Notes: a model not told the origin generated them from the letters alone. A stretch of 64,000 nt of DNA from Cesiribacter sp964504565 (GCA_964504565.1 CAZDEY010000007.1:62001-126000), one strand, 5' to 3'. Shown: positions 33,573 through 43,179, counted from the first letter of the stretch. Translations and numbers: made by a program.

Positions 33573-34700
33573 ATGATAAAGCGATACTCTAGTTGGCTGG
33601 TCTTGGCCGCTATATTTTTATTATCTACCGAAATTGCTCAGGCTCAGATAGGTAACTACCGAGGTCGTATCAATGCCTTCGGTAGAAATAAGCGGTACTT
33701 ATCCGTAGGTTTCGGTATAAACTCCTTAAACTACTTTGGCGACTTAGCTCCTAAAAATAATATAGGTAGTACCAGCCTATCGTTTACCCGCCCGGGTATA
33801 AATGTAGATGCCATTTACCGCATTGGCCCTCAGGCCAGTATTCGGGGTTCATTTATGTGGGGGCGACTCTACGGCGATGATGCCAACACTGACTTTACCC
33901 CCGGTACTAGAGAAACACTTTCTGAAGAGGAATACGATGCTAACACCCGCTTTATCCGTAACCAGAGCTTCAGGAACGATATAAAAGAGCTATCGGTATC
34001 GTTTATGTTAGACCTGAAAAAGAACAACCGTACCTTTATTAGCCGACCAGATTTAGTGCCATATTTGACCGCCGGTATAGCAGTCTTTCATCATAACCCA
34101 AAGGCACAGGTTCCGGATAGAAATTACGTTGATTTTGCCCGAGGTAATCAGGAAGGGGTTATTAGTACTGGTGGCGACCCTGACTATAACGGTGTTTCAC
34201 CGGGCGATTGGGTAGAACTAAGGCCATTACAAACCGAGGGAGTCGAGTATAGCAGCTTTGCCATAGCTATACCCTTGGGAGTAGGCTTGCGCTACAAGCT
34301 TAACCGCTACTTCGACCTTTCCTTTGAAGTAAATTACCGCCAAACTTTTACCGACTATATAGATGACGTTAGTACGTTCTACAGAGATCTTGATGAACTA
34401 TATCCTGAAAATAGTCCTAGCGATAATTTAGGGAGAATTATGGCGTACCGTTCTAATGAACTTTTGGCAGATGAAAACCGCGATGAATACTCAGCGTTTA
34501 TTTCGCGTACCACGGATGATACTGGCGTTAGCCCAATAAACAATCGCCCTTACGAAATGTACACTGGCTATGGATACGATAATGACCGCGAGGGTATTGC
34601 ATTCATCAGAGGTAAGTCTGACAACGATGTATACTTAGTAGCTAACTTTACCGTTACCTACATAATTGGAACTTCAGTACGTAATGCTAAATTCAGGTAA
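33573..34700 (+). CDS. DUF6089 (PorG-like) outer-membrane protein, copy 1
   Basis: The 375-residue protein has a signal peptide (...STEIAQAQ, about 24) and a beta-barrel-type sequence: FGRNKRYLSVGFGINSLNYFGDLAP, FSLEVNYRQTFTDYIDDVSTFY and a terminal VANFTVTYIIG. This is the DUF6089 family, which includes PorG, an outer-membrane component of the type IX secretion system. The position between nadK and uppS-bamA is the conserved porG locus. Compared with the second copy it carries a long insert rich in Asp and Asn (about 270-340). Confidence 0.85.
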   Translation: MIKRYSSWLVLAAIFLLSTEIAQAQIGNYRGRINAFGRNKRYLSVGFGINSLNYFGDLAPKNNIGSTSLSFTRPGINVDAIYRIGPQASIRGSFMWGRLYGDDANTDFTPGTRETLSEEEYDANTRFIRNQSFRNDIKELSVSFMLDLKKNNRTFISRPDLVPYLTAGIAVFHHNPKAQVPDRNYVDFARGNQEGVISTGGDPDYNGVSPGDWVELRPLQTEGVEYSSFAIAIPLGVGLRYKLNRYFDLSFEVNYRQTFTDYIDDVSTFYRDLDELYPENSPSDNLGRIMAYRSNELLADENRDEYSAFISRTTDDTGVSPINNRPYEMYTGYGYDNDREGIAFIRGKSDNDVYLVANFTVTYIIGTSVRNAKFR

Positions 34701-35481
34701 GAATATTTCTAACAATATTGAAAAACTAAAGGGAAGGCTTATTAAGGCTTTTCCTTTTTTTGTTGCTATCCTATTTCTTCTTCCCGGCTATACTTCGGCC
34801 CAAATACACGAGGTAGGCGTAGGCTTGGGTGGGGCTAATTATGTTGGCGATCTTATACCTACCTATACCTACGAAAACTACCGACTAGCCGGCGAAGCGT
34901 TTTATCGTTACAATTTAAGCGAATCGGTAACCCTTAGAGGTAACCTATGGCTAGGCAGGTTGGTAGGCAGTGAAAATACCGACTACGATGGTTTTAATGC
35001 CGCCCGTAACCGCACCCAAGAGTTTAAGGTTTTAGCCGCCGAAATTGGTGCCTTGTTCGAGTATAACTTTTTTAACTACCGCGATGAAAGCGGCCTAATT
35101 CGCTGGACACCTTATTTTGTTGGCGGTATTGGCGGTCTATATTTTCAGGGTTACAATGCCTATGTTGAAGGCTCGTCTGCAAAAAGTAATTACAGTAGTG
35201 GTAATAAAACAGCCAATTTCTCAAGCTTTCAACCTGTAATACCAGTTGGGTTAGGAGTAAAGTATGCTATAACCCCCCAATGGGCCGTGGGTGCCGAGTG
35301 GGTAGCCCGTAAAACCTTTACTGATTATCTGGATAATACCGGAGCCTTGGAGAATCCTCAGGACTACGCAGCTAACCCCAGCCAATACGGCAACAGCAAA
35401 CACAAAGATTGGTACTTCTTCACCGGCCTAACCCTCAGCTATACAATCTGGACTATCCCTTGTCCGTTCGATTACGAATAA
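34684..35481 (+). CDS. DUF6089 (PorG-like) outer-membrane protein, copy 2
   Basis: The 265-residue protein starts at ATG 34684, inside the last 17 bases of copy 1; a TTG at 34666 is also in frame but less likely. The signal peptide ends near LLPGYTSAQ (about 39). The mature part follows the same order of strands as copy 1: GLGGANYVGDL, FYRYNLSESVTLRGNLWLG, PVGLGVKYAITPQWAVGAEW. It is shorter than copy 1 and lacks its Asn/Asp-rich insert. Overlapping tandem duplication suggests coordinated dosage or functional specialisation of a T9SS component. Confidence 0.8.
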   Translation: MLNSGKNISNNIEKLKGRLIKAFPFFVAILFLLPGYTSAQIHEVGVGLGGANYVGDLIPTYTYENYRLAGEAFYRYNLSESVTLRGNLWLGRLVGSENTDYDGFNAARNRTQEFKVLAAEIGALFEYNFFNYRDESGLIRWTPYFVGGIGGLYFQGYNAYVEGSSAKSNYSSGNKTANFSSFQPVIPVGLGVKYAITPQWAVGAEWVARKTFTDYLDNTGALENPQDYAANPSQYGNSKHKDWYFFTGLTLSYTIWTIPCPFDYE

Positions 35482-35535
35482 GCAGAACTTCCGCAAAGAA
35501 TTTGGGGTGGGGTACCTTTTGCAGGGGAAATTGTT

Positions 35536-35543
35536 TACCTTTG
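35536..35543 (+). promoter_or_regulatory. TANNTTTG -7 element for uppS-bamA
   Basis: TACCTTTG lies 34 bases before the uppS ATG. A TTTTG occurs 14 bases upstream of it, a little closer than usual for the -33 element. Confidence 0.5.
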
Positions 35544-35577
35544 CCCATTAAATTTTAATGGGAAGTTCAGCTAAGCA

Positions 35578-36321
35578 ATGAAGCCTACTTCGGAAAATTT
35601 GCCAAAACATATTGCAGTTATCATGGACGGCAACGGTCGCTGGGCCAAAAATAAGGGTGCAGCCCGGGTTTTTGGCCACCGCAATGCCATTAAAGCCGTG
35701 CGCGAGGTAACCGAAGGCTGTGCCGAGTTGGGCGTAGAATACCTTACCCTATACGCTTTTTCTACCGAAAACTGGAATCGGCCTAAAACCGAGGTGCGGG
35801 CGCTTATGGAGCTGCTGGTTTCTACTATAAAAGGAGAAATTGGCACCCTGCAGAAAAATAACGTTCGGCTTAACCATATTGGTAGCCGGGCCGATTTGCC
35901 CGGCAATTGCCAGGCTGAGCTGGAAGAAGCTATTAAGCAGACCGAAGGCAATACCGGCCTAACCCTAACGTTAGCATTAAGCTACAGTGGCCGTTGGGAA
36001 ATTGTGGAAGCCGCCCGTAAGCTGGCGGAAAAAGCAGCCAAAGGTGAACTAAACCCTGATGAAATTGATGCCGGAATGTTTGCCAGCCAGCTAAATACTG
36101 CTGATATGCCCGATCCGGAACTACTTATACGCACAAGTGGCGAAATGAGAATCAGTAATTATTTGCTCTGGCAAATTGCCTATACTGAACTGTTTATTAC
36201 CGATACGCTCTGGCCCGATTTTAGGCGTGAGCACCTATATGATGCCATAACTACCTACCAAAAGCGGGAACGGAGGTTTGGCAAAACTAGCGAACAATTA
36301 AACCTGACTAAGCAGGGATGA
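35578..36321 (+). CDS. uppS: Isoprenyl transferase (undecaprenyl diphosphate synthase)
   Basis: The 247-residue cis-prenyltransferase has the catalytic HIAVIMDGNGRWAK with Asp17, the helix GHRNAIKAVREV and the C-terminal RTSGEMRISNYLLWQ. It makes the lipid carrier for peptidoglycan and O-antigen. It overlaps the bamA start by four bases (ATGA), which couples carrier synthesis with outer-membrane assembly, as in other Bacteroidota. Confidence 0.96.
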   Translation: MKPTSENLPKHIAVIMDGNGRWAKNKGAARVFGHRNAIKAVREVTEGCAELGVEYLTLYAFSTENWNRPKTEVRALMELLVSTIKGEIGTLQKNNVRLNHIGSRADLPGNCQAELEEAIKQTEGNTGLTLTLALSYSGRWEIVEAARKLAEKAAKGELNPDEIDAGMFASQLNTADMPDPELLIRTSGEMRISNYLLWQIAYTELFITDTLWPDFRREHLYDAITTYQKRERRFGKTSEQLNLTKQG

Positions 36322-39053
36322 TGAGGAGATTAGCTTTACTGCTGCTATTTACCAGCCTTTGTACTATTGCCGAGGCTCAAGTTGGATTAAGATCCAGAAG
36401 AGGAAATACGAATACATCAACTGACCTGATTGATGTAAACTATACCAACCCTCGCGAGTACGAAATTGCCGAAATAACCGTAAACGGTGCCGAAACCCTG
36501 AATGCCGATGCGCTGGTTTCCCTTTCCGGTCTACGCGTGGGCGACCGTATTAAAATTCCGGGCGATGCTATTACCAATGCGGTAGAAAAACTTTGGGATC
36601 AGGGGATTATTGGCGATGCCGGAATATTTGTTACCAATGTTGAAGGCGACAAAATATTTCTAAGTATAGAACTGAGTGAACGCCCGCGCCTGGCCCGCTT
36701 TGATATTATAGGCGTAAACCGTACGCAGGAAGATGACCTGGAAGAACAAGTAAAATTATTTAGAGGCCGGGTAGTAACCGATGCTTTGGTTAAAAACACC
36801 GAACTTAGCGTAAAAAGCTATTTAGTGCAAAAGGGCTATCTGGATGCAACTGTAAAGGTTGTGCCGGTAGATGAGCCAAACCTGCCTAATAGCGTAAACC
36901 TGCGGGTAGATGTTGAGCGGGGAGATAAGGTACGGATTGATGAAATCCGCTTTATAGGCAATACCGAACTAGCCGACACCCGCCTGCAGAGCAAAATGCG
37001 CGAAACCAAAGAAAAGGCTCGCGTAACCTTATTTGAAGATATCTTCCGCCGGCTTTCGCGTTTTCGCCCCTCCGATGTACCGGAATTTTTTAGCAATCGT
37101 AAAGACACCGAAAGCTCTGATATTAAGGACTACTTCACCTCTCATATTAACCTAAATATTTTTGGCGGTAGCAAATACGTGAAAGATAACCTGGATACCG
37201 ATTACGCTGCGGTAGTAGCGTATTACAATTCCAAAGGATACCGCGATGCCCAGATTACCGGCGATAGCCTATACCGTTCCGATAAAGGAAATATGGTAAA
37301 CCTGAATATTTACGTAAACGAAGGCCAAAAATACTATTTTCGCGATATAGCCTGGGTAGGCAACTATGTACACTCCGATAGTGCATTAAGCCGGATTTTA
37401 AGCATACAGGAAGGCGATGTGTATGATATGGAGCTTATAAATAAGCGCCTGAACTACAACCCCAGCGGTGCCGATATCAGCTCGCTGTATATGGATAATG
37501 GCTACCTGTTCTTCAGCGTAAACCCGGTAGAAGTTTCGGTAGACGGGGATTCCATAGACGTAGAAATGCGTATCCAAGAAGGCCCACAGGCTACTATACG
37601 AAATGTAGTGGTTAACGGCAATGAACGGACTAAAGATCACGTAATTCTACGCGAGGTTAGAACCCTGCCGGGGGCCAAATTCAGCCGGGAAGATGTAATT
37701 CGTACCCAGCGCGAAATTCTGGCGTTGGGTTATTTTGATCAGGAAAACCTGGGCATTAATACCGTGCCTAACGTAGCCGACGGAACAGTAGATATTGAAT
37801 ACACCGTTGCCGAACGACCCAGCGACCAAATTGAACTCTCGGCCGGCTGGGGCGGTCGTAGTAATTTTGGTGGTGTAGGTGGTTTTATTGGTACGCTGGG
37901 CTTAGTTTTCAACAACTTCTCTATCCAGAATTTATTTAATACCGATAGTTGGGACCCGCTACCGGTAGGTGATGGGCAAACTTTTGCTATACGGGCCCAG
38001 GCCAGCGGCCGTAGGTTCCAGACCTACTCGCTCTCGTTTATGGAACCGTGGTTAGGCGGTAAAAAGCCTAACTCACTTTCGGTAAGCTTAAGCCGTTCGG
38101 TACAGCGCTTCTTTGGGGCTAATACCGGTGAGTTCTTTAATTTTAATGCCGAAACTGGTTCATTACGAGTAAATAACATAACCGTAGGCTTAGGCCGCCG
38201 GGTTAAATGGCCCGATGACTTCTTTACCGTACAGAATGCCATAGGTTTCCAGAATTATCAGATTGAAACTTTACTTGATAATAACGGAAATCCGATAGGA
38301 GGCATTAGCTCCGGGCAAATTATCGGTATTGAAAACGGTTCGGCTAGTGCCTTTACCCTAAATACTACACTTGCCCGAAATAGCGCACTTAACCCTATTT
38401 ACCCGCAGGGTGGTTCTAACCTAACTCTACGGGTATCACTAACGCCGCCTTATTCCTTTTTTAACGATAGAAACTACAATACCCTAGATGGCGAAGACCG
38501 CTACCAATGGATTGAGTACCATAAGTATATGTTTGACGGGGAAACCTATACCCCGATTACCCGCGATGGAAAACTGGTACTCAATACTAAAACCAATTTG
38601 GGCTTTGTGGGGTCGTACGGCTCAGGTAACCCAATTGGTCCGTTTGAGCGCTTTGTAATGGGTGGCGACGGGCTTTCTGGTCAGGGCAACTTCCTATTAG
38701 GTAGAGATATTATTGGCCTAAGAGGGTATCAGAATAATAGTATTACGCCGGCCGGCCGAAACGGGGGTATTGTGTACAATAAATTTGCAATGCAGCTTCG
38801 TTACCCGGTTTCGCTGCAACCATCGGCCACCATATACCTGCAAGGGTTTGCCGAGGCCGGCAATAACTGGGGAAGCTACAAAGACTATAATCCGTTTAAC
38901 CTGTACCGCTCGGCGGGTATTGGCGCCCGTATATTTATGCCGGCCTTTGGTTTAATTGGTATAGATTGGGCCTACGGCTTTGACGAAGTCCCTGGAAATC
39001 CGGAAGCCAACGGCCCGCAATTCCACTTTACTATTGGTCAACAACTACGCTAA
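36318..39053 (+). CDS. bamA: Outer-membrane protein assembly factor BamA
   Basis: The 911-residue protein has a signal peptide (...TIAEAQ, about 22), then five POTRA-like repeats (EITVNGAETLNADALVSLSG; PRLARFDIIGVNR; KVRIDEIRFIGNTEL; YYFRDIAWVGNY; ATIRNVVVNGNERTKD). The barrel from about residue 550 to the end includes the conserved loop GLRGYQ (about 815). It inserts beta-barrel proteins into the outer membrane and would fold the PorP and PorG proteins of this window. It is followed at once by two ompH/skp chaperone genes. Confidence 0.95.
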   Translation: MMRRLALLLLFTSLCTIAEAQVGLRSRRGNTNTSTDLIDVNYTNPREYEIAEITVNGAETLNADALVSLSGLRVGDRIKIPGDAITNAVEKLWDQGIIGDAGIFVTNVEGDKIFLSIELSERPRLARFDIIGVNRTQEDDLEEQVKLFRGRVVTDALVKNTELSVKSYLVQKGYLDATVKVVPVDEPNLPNSVNLRVDVERGDKVRIDEIRFIGNTELADTRLQSKMRETKEKARVTLFEDIFRRLSRFRPSDVPEFFSNRKDTESSDIKDYFTSHINLNIFGGSKYVKDNLDTDYAAVVAYYNSKGYRDAQITGDSLYRSDKGNMVNLNIYVNEGQKYYFRDIAWVGNYVHSDSALSRILSIQEGDVYDMELINKRLNYNPSGADISSLYMDNGYLFFSVNPVEVSVDGDSIDVEMRIQEGPQATIRNVVVNGNERTKDHVILREVRTLPGAKFSREDVIRTQREILALGYFDQENLGINTVPNVADGTVDIEYTVAERPSDQIELSAGWGGRSNFGGVGGFIGTLGLVFNNFSIQNLFNTDSWDPLPVGDGQTFAIRAQASGRRFQTYSLSFMEPWLGGKKPNSLSVSLSRSVQRFFGANTGEFFNFNAETGSLRVNNITVGLGRRVKWPDDFFTVQNAIGFQNYQIETLLDNNGNPIGGISSGQIIGIENGSASAFTLNTTLARNSALNPIYPQGGSNLTLRVSLTPPYSFFNDRNYNTLDGEDRYQWIEYHKYMFDGETYTPITRDGKLVLNTKTNLGFVGSYGSGNPIGPFERFVMGGDGLSGQGNFLLGRDIIGLRGYQNNSITPAGRNGGIVYNKFAMQLRYPVSLQPSATIYLQGFAEAGNNWGSYKDYNPFNLYRSAGIGARIFMPAFGLIGIDWAYGFDEVPGNPEANGPQFHFTIGQQLR

Positions 39054-39055
39054 TT

Positions 39056-39592
39056 ATGGGTAAGAAAGGCCTTTTTCTATTTTTTTTCATTTTTTTTGCC
39101 ACTTCGGCCACTTTTGGCCAGAAATTTGGATATATCGACTCAGAATACATTCTGGGCAAGATGCCAGAGTACTCGGAAGCCCAGCAGGAAATTAAGCGGG
39201 TAAGCCAGGCCTGGCAGGATGAAGCAAACGATAAAAAGAAGCAAATAGAAAGCCTGTACACTGCCCTGCAAACCGAGGAAGTACTGCTTACCGAAAGTAT
39301 GAAGCGGGAACGCCAGGCTGAAATTCTTAGAAAAGAAGACGAATTAAAAGAGTTTCAGACTAAAGTATTTGGTTACGAAGGTATGTTCTTCCTGAAGCAA
39401 AAGGAACTTCTGGAGCCGGTACAGGCCAAAGTGTTTGAAGCAGTAGAGGCAGTAGCTTCTAAGCAAAAACTCCAGATTGTATTTGACAAGTCAGGCGAAC
39501 TGGTAATGATATACACGAACCCGGTACACGATTATACCGATTATGTGTTGGAAGAGCTAGGACTTGGAGATAAAGAAGATACGGTACGCTAA
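39056..39592 (+). CDS. OmpH/Skp family periplasmic chaperone, copy 1
   Basis: The 178-residue protein has a signal peptide (...TSATFGQ, 21 residues), a short strand KFGYIDSEYILGKMPEYSEAQ, and a long charged coiled coil from about 45 to 150 as in Skp. It begins two bases after bamA and would hold unfolded outer-membrane proteins for BamA. Confidence 0.9.
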   Translation: MGKKGLFLFFFIFFATSATFGQKFGYIDSEYILGKMPEYSEAQQEIKRVSQAWQDEANDKKKQIESLYTALQTEEVLLTESMKRERQAEILRKEDELKEFQTKVFGYEGMFFLKQKELLEPVQAKVFEAVEAVASKQKLQIVFDKSGELVMIYTNPVHDYTDYVLEELGLGDKEDTVR

Positions 39593-39636
39593 TTGCTGCC
39601 AATTAAAATAAGATTCAACCATAAATAGAATTGAAT

Positions 39637-40200
39637 ATGAAGTACAACCTACTAGGTGCCTTTTGGATGCTGCTTTTAGTAGCAGTTGGAGCGCAGGCAC
39701 AAGCTCAGAATGCCGCCCCGGTTAAAATTGGCTACGCCAGCGTAAACTACATACTTCAGGCTATGCCGGAAGCCAAGCAGATTGACCAACAACTGCAGGA
39801 ATACGAAAAGCAGCTAAGCAACCAGTTGCAAACCCAGGCTCAGGAAATTCAAAATAAATACGCTGAGTACCAAAAAGCGGCCCCAACCATGCTGCCGGAA
39901 ATACGCCAGCAGAAGGAGCAGGAGCTTAATAACTTACAGCAGCAGGCTCAGGAGTTTCAGCGTAAAGCCCAGGTTCTGGTTCAGCAGAAAGAAGCTGCCT
40001 TACTGGATCCGGTATACACCAAAATTCAGGATAATATTGATGCCGTAGCCAAAGAAAACGGGTATTCGCACATTTTAAATACTGAGGTAGCCGGTGTGCC
40101 CACCCTACTTTACGTTGCTAGCGATGGTGACGACATCTCTAACATGGTACTGAAGAAAATGGGTGTAACCCCGCCAGCTGCCGAGCAGGCCGGTAACTAA
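39637..40200 (+). CDS. OmpH/Skp family periplasmic chaperone, copy 2
   Basis: The 187-residue protein starts at ATG 39637 (a TTG six bases earlier is unlikely). It has a signal peptide ending AQAQAQ, the strand PVKIGYASVNYILQAMPEAKQ, and a glutamine-rich coiled coil (about 50-130). It parallels copy 1 but is more Gln-rich. Two skp-like genes after bamA are usual in the phylum. A strong terminator follows. Confidence 0.9.
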   Translation: MKYNLLGAFWMLLLVAVGAQAQAQNAAPVKIGYASVNYILQAMPEAKQIDQQLQEYEKQLSNQLQTQAQEIQNKYAEYQKAAPTMLPEIRQQKEQELNNLQQQAQEFQRKAQVLVQQKEAALLDPVYTKIQDNIDAVAKENGYSHILNTEVAGVPTLLYVASDGDDISNMVLKKMGVTPPAAEQAGN

Positions 40201-40221
40201 GCCACAGAAATAAAGTTATTC

Positions 40222-40252
40222 AACCGCAGGGCCAATGCTCTGCGGTTTTTTT
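40222..40252 (+). terminator. Terminator of the uppS-bamA-ompH operon
   Basis: AACCGCAG (40222-40229) pairs with CTGCGGTT (40240-40247), followed by a run of T. Confidence 0.88.
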
Positions 40253-40266
40253 GTTTACTTCCCCTT

Positions 40267-41172
40267 ATGATTAGGCCACCTTTTTTGCAAGCCGGAGATA
40301 CCGTAGCTATAACCTCAACCGCCCGCTGGGCCGACCTAGAAGCTATAAACGTTGCTAAAGCCGAACTAGAAAGCTGGGGCTATCAGGTTCAGTTAGGAAA
40401 ATACATTTGCGAAACCTGCCACCAATTTGCCGGAACTGATGAGCAGCGTATAGCCGAATTTCACCGCTTTGTGGCCGATCCGCAGGTAAAGGCTGTACTG
40501 TTTTCCCGGGGCGGCTACGGTACTACCCGGCTCATTGATCAGCTAGATTGGAACCTGATTATGAGTAAGCCCAAATGGTACTGTGGCTTTTCGGACGTTA
40601 CGGCCTTACTTTGCCATCTGGAAAAACTAGGTATGCAGAGCTTGCACAGCCCAATGGCAGCGCAGTTTGCCACCTCAGTTGCCGAGCGCAGGCCTTCTTT
40701 ACTTCATTTAAAAGAAGTTCTGCAAGGAAAATCGGTAGAGTTGCAAGCTGAGTATACTCATTTGAACAGAACCGGCGAGGCAGAGGGTATACTGGTAGGC
40801 GGAAATCTTTCCCTACTTAATACAATTATCGCTACCGCTTCGGAGCCAGATTATACCGGCAAAATTCTGTTTATGGAAGATTTGGATGAATACTTGTACC
40901 ATATAGACCGAATGATGGTTCAATTAAAACGAAGTGGCCGCTTAAGCCAACTAGCTGGGGTGGTTGTAGGGCAAATGAGCGATATGAACGATAATGCTAC
41001 GCCCTTTGGCCAGGGGGCTTTAGAAATAATTAACGAACACTTGGGTAAGTACAACTATCCGGTAGCATTTGGAATGCCTATTGGTCACGAAACCATTAAT
41101 ATGGCAGTGCCGGTAGGCGCCAGGTTCCGGCTAACAGTAACCGATAAAATAAGTACCTTAGCGCAAATATAA
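40267..41172 (+). CDS. LD-carboxypeptidase (S66 family)
   Basis: The 301-residue cytoplasmic peptidase cleaves the terminal D-residue from muropeptides during peptidoglycan recycling. The nucleophile is Ser109 in GFSDVTAL, after FSRGGYGTTRL (79-89). Glu in FMEDLDEY (about 204-208) and His274 in IGHETIN complete the triad. This matches the LdcA family throughout. Confidence 0.9.
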   Translation: MIRPPFLQAGDTVAITSTARWADLEAINVAKAELESWGYQVQLGKYICETCHQFAGTDEQRIAEFHRFVADPQVKAVLFSRGGYGTTRLIDQLDWNLIMSKPKWYCGFSDVTALLCHLEKLGMQSLHSPMAAQFATSVAERRPSLLHLKEVLQGKSVELQAEYTHLNRTGEAEGILVGGNLSLLNTIIATASEPDYTGKILFMEDLDEYLYHIDRMMVQLKRSGRLSQLAGVVVGQMSDMNDNATPFGQGALEIINEHLGKYNYPVAFGMPIGHETINMAVPVGARFRLTVTDKISTLAQI

Positions 41173-41183
41173 GCCTCTGCCCT

Positions 41184-41789
41184 ATGCGCTATTTTGTAGT
41201 TTTCTTAGCTATAGCTCTTCTGTTTTCTGCTGAAAGTGCCGTAAGCCAAAGCTCGCGCAACTGGCAATATTATCTTAAAGGCGGCTATACTTACGCTACC
41301 CTGCTCAGCAACTCAGATGCCGACATAGGGTTTGCCGGAGGCTATGCCGCCGGGCTGGGTCTCAAAATTCCCCTACGGGCCGGGTATTCCTTCCAGAGTG
41401 AGCTGGCTCTTATTAAATACAGTAGCCTGATAGGAGCCAACCGAACCGAACGAAAGCTAAGCTTTACCTACGTATCGGTACCCTTGCTTCTAAATTATAA
41501 GATTAATGATTTAGTTGAGTTGGTAGGAGGTATTGAGCCGGCTTTCCTGGTCAAAGCCAAAAGCATTAATACCGAAGATGCTGCTGATGTAAGCAACTAC
41601 GGGAAAAACGATTTTAGTGAAATTCAGGTTTGGCCCACTGCCGGTCTGGAAGTTAATATGAGCCCTATTTCTATTGGGCTCCGCTATATGGTTAATCCAT
41701 TCTCTACATTTAATAACGATCAGTTAAAGACAAGTTTCCCCGATGCCCGTATACACGGCGGGCAACTTTACGCGGCATTGGTTTTTTAG
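41184..41789 (+). CDS. Outer-membrane beta-barrel protein, PorT family
   Basis: The 201-residue protein has a signal peptide (...ESAVSQ, 21 residues) and alternating strands: YYLKGGYTYATLLS, GFAGGYAAGLGLKIPL, GYSFQSELALIKYSS, FTYVSVPLLLNYKIN, and a terminal QLYAALVF ending on Phe, typical of BamA substrates. Its function is unknown. It follows the LD-carboxypeptidase gene at 11 bases. Confidence 0.75.
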   Translation: MRYFVVFLAIALLFSAESAVSQSSRNWQYYLKGGYTYATLLSNSDADIGFAGGYAAGLGLKIPLRAGYSFQSELALIKYSSLIGANRTERKLSFTYVSVPLLLNYKINDLVELVGGIEPAFLVKAKSINTEDAADVSNYGKNDFSEIQVWPTAGLEVNMSPISIGLRYMVNPFSTFNNDQLKTSFPDARIHGGQLYAALVF

Positions 41790-41844
41790 GCCAGGCTTAG
41801 GGCAGAAGGCTCAACCCTGGCCGGGCGGGGGCGTAAGCTACTCT

Positions 41845-42948
41845 ATGGAGATAGTTAAACAGGCCTTAACAGCAAAGTATTCTAACCAAAGCCCAATGGC
41901 CGGCAGCGTGGCCCCGCGCAAGCCCTGGCAGCCCCGGCAGGTGCTTTTTACTCCGGCCGCCTTAGAGCATGCCTACGGACAGGAAATTTTAAGCCGGGTT
42001 AGCGACCTGGGTATTTCTGTTCAAAAACTAAGTAGTAACCGAGTTACGGGTTTAAAAGGCAAAACCGAGCAGGAAACCTACCGCCGGGCAAAATCTACCA
42101 TGGCGGTGGTAGTGGCGCCGCCCTCGGCCTTTAAGTTGCAGCCAATTCCCCCTTCGGCCGATTGGCAGTTTTATTTGGCGCAGGGCTGCCCCGCCCACTG
42201 CCAGTATTGCTATTTAGCCGGAAGTTTAAGCGGCCCGCCGGTTATACGGGTATACGCCAACCTGCCCAATATTCTGCAAAATTTAAAGCAGTACGCCGCC
42301 TCGCCCGCAACCACTTTTGAAGCCAGTTGCTATACCGATCCGCTTAGTTTGGAGCACTTGACCGGGGGCTTAGCCAAAACTATTAAGTTTTTTGGGAGTG
42401 AGCTTAACGCCAACCTACGCTGGGTAACTAAATTTGCCCGAGTTGAGCCAATCCTTCAGTTAAACCACCAGAACCGTACCCGCTGCCGTATAAGCATTAA
42501 TTTAGAAGAGATAGCCAGCCGGCAAGAGGGCGGTACCGATAGTTTGACGGCGCGGCTTCAGGCCTTGCGCCAACTATCCCTGCCTAAGAGCCGGGGTGGG
42601 GGCGGCTATCCAATTGGTATAGTACTAGCTCCTATTTTTAAGGTCCCTGACTGGCAAGAGGCTTACGGTGAGTTGCTTACGCGCATACGCGAGGTACTTG
42701 ACTTTGAGGTTGACCTAACCTTTGAACTAATTACCCACCGCTTTACTCCCGGCAGCCGCGATTTACTCCTAAGCTGGTACCCAAATACTAAAATCGATTT
42801 TGGTGAAGAGGGCCGCTCAGCCAAGTACAATAAATTCGGCGGACTAAAGTATGTATACAAAGCTCCGGTAATGCGCGAGCTAAAAACCTACTTTTACGAC
42901 ACCATTGAACTTCTGTTCCCTAAAGCCAAAATACTATACTGGACGTAA
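41845..42948 (+). CDS. Radical SAM protein, spore photoproduct lyase family
   Basis: The frame is open from 41743, but ATG 41845 gives the likely start and 367 residues. The iron-sulfur motif is GCPAHCQYCYLAG (Cys115, Cys119, Cys122; CX3CX2C), as in the SPL family. Spore photoproduct lyase repairs a thymine dimer in spores; this organism is not expected to form spores, so the substrate is probably different. The C-terminal part (about 230-330) lacks obvious extra motifs. The stop is followed at once by a GGTRATGT repeat tract. Confidence 0.75.
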   Translation: MEIVKQALTAKYSNQSPMAGSVAPRKPWQPRQVLFTPAALEHAYGQEILSRVSDLGISVQKLSSNRVTGLKGKTEQETYRRAKSTMAVVVAPPSAFKLQPIPPSADWQFYLAQGCPAHCQYCYLAGSLSGPPVIRVYANLPNILQNLKQYAASPATTFEASCYTDPLSLEHLTGGLAKTIKFFGSELNANLRWVTKFARVEPILQLNHQNRTRCRISINLEEIASRQEGGTDSLTARLQALRQLSLPKSRGGGGYPIGIVLAPIFKVPDWQEAYGELLTRIREVLDFEVDLTFELITHRFTPGSRDLLLSWYPNTKIDFGEEGRSAKYNKFGGLKYVYKAPVMRELKTYFYDTIELLFPKAKILYWT

Positions 42949-43027
42949 GGTGATGTGGGTAATGTGCTGATTTGGTAATGTGGTAATGTAGGGGGTGGAC
43001 TTGTTAATGCGGTGATGTGTTGATATG
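42949..43027 (+). repeat. Stop-rich octamer tract after the radical SAM gene
   Basis: GGTGATGT, GGGTAATGT, GCTGATTT, GGTAATGT, GGTAATGT and then degenerating copies, starting at the first base after the stop. Units carry TGA or TAA. Confidence 0.85.
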
Positions 43028-43144
43028 CTAATTATGACTTGGCTCAAGTATTCTCATGCTTAGTGCTACGTACATACTATACTGTATCAGCTTTGTAAAA
43101 AAATCTTAAGTCTTACTCCCTAAATCTAAATTTTGTGCGGCGGC

Positions 43145-43179
43145 CTCTTGACTCTTGATTCCTGGCTCTTGATTCTTCA
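43145..43179 (-). repeat. Five in-register CTCTTGA heptamers
   Basis: On the plus strand: CTCTTGA, CTCTTGA, TTCCTGG, CTCTTGA, TTCTTCA, without gaps. On the nth strand they read as AATCAAG-type units, the same family and order as at 19775-19842. Confidence 0.85.

Noticed and set aside
35571..35951. 126-codon frame antisense to uppS
   Set aside because: It mirrors the conserved catalytic region of uppS, so the opposite strand is the coding one.
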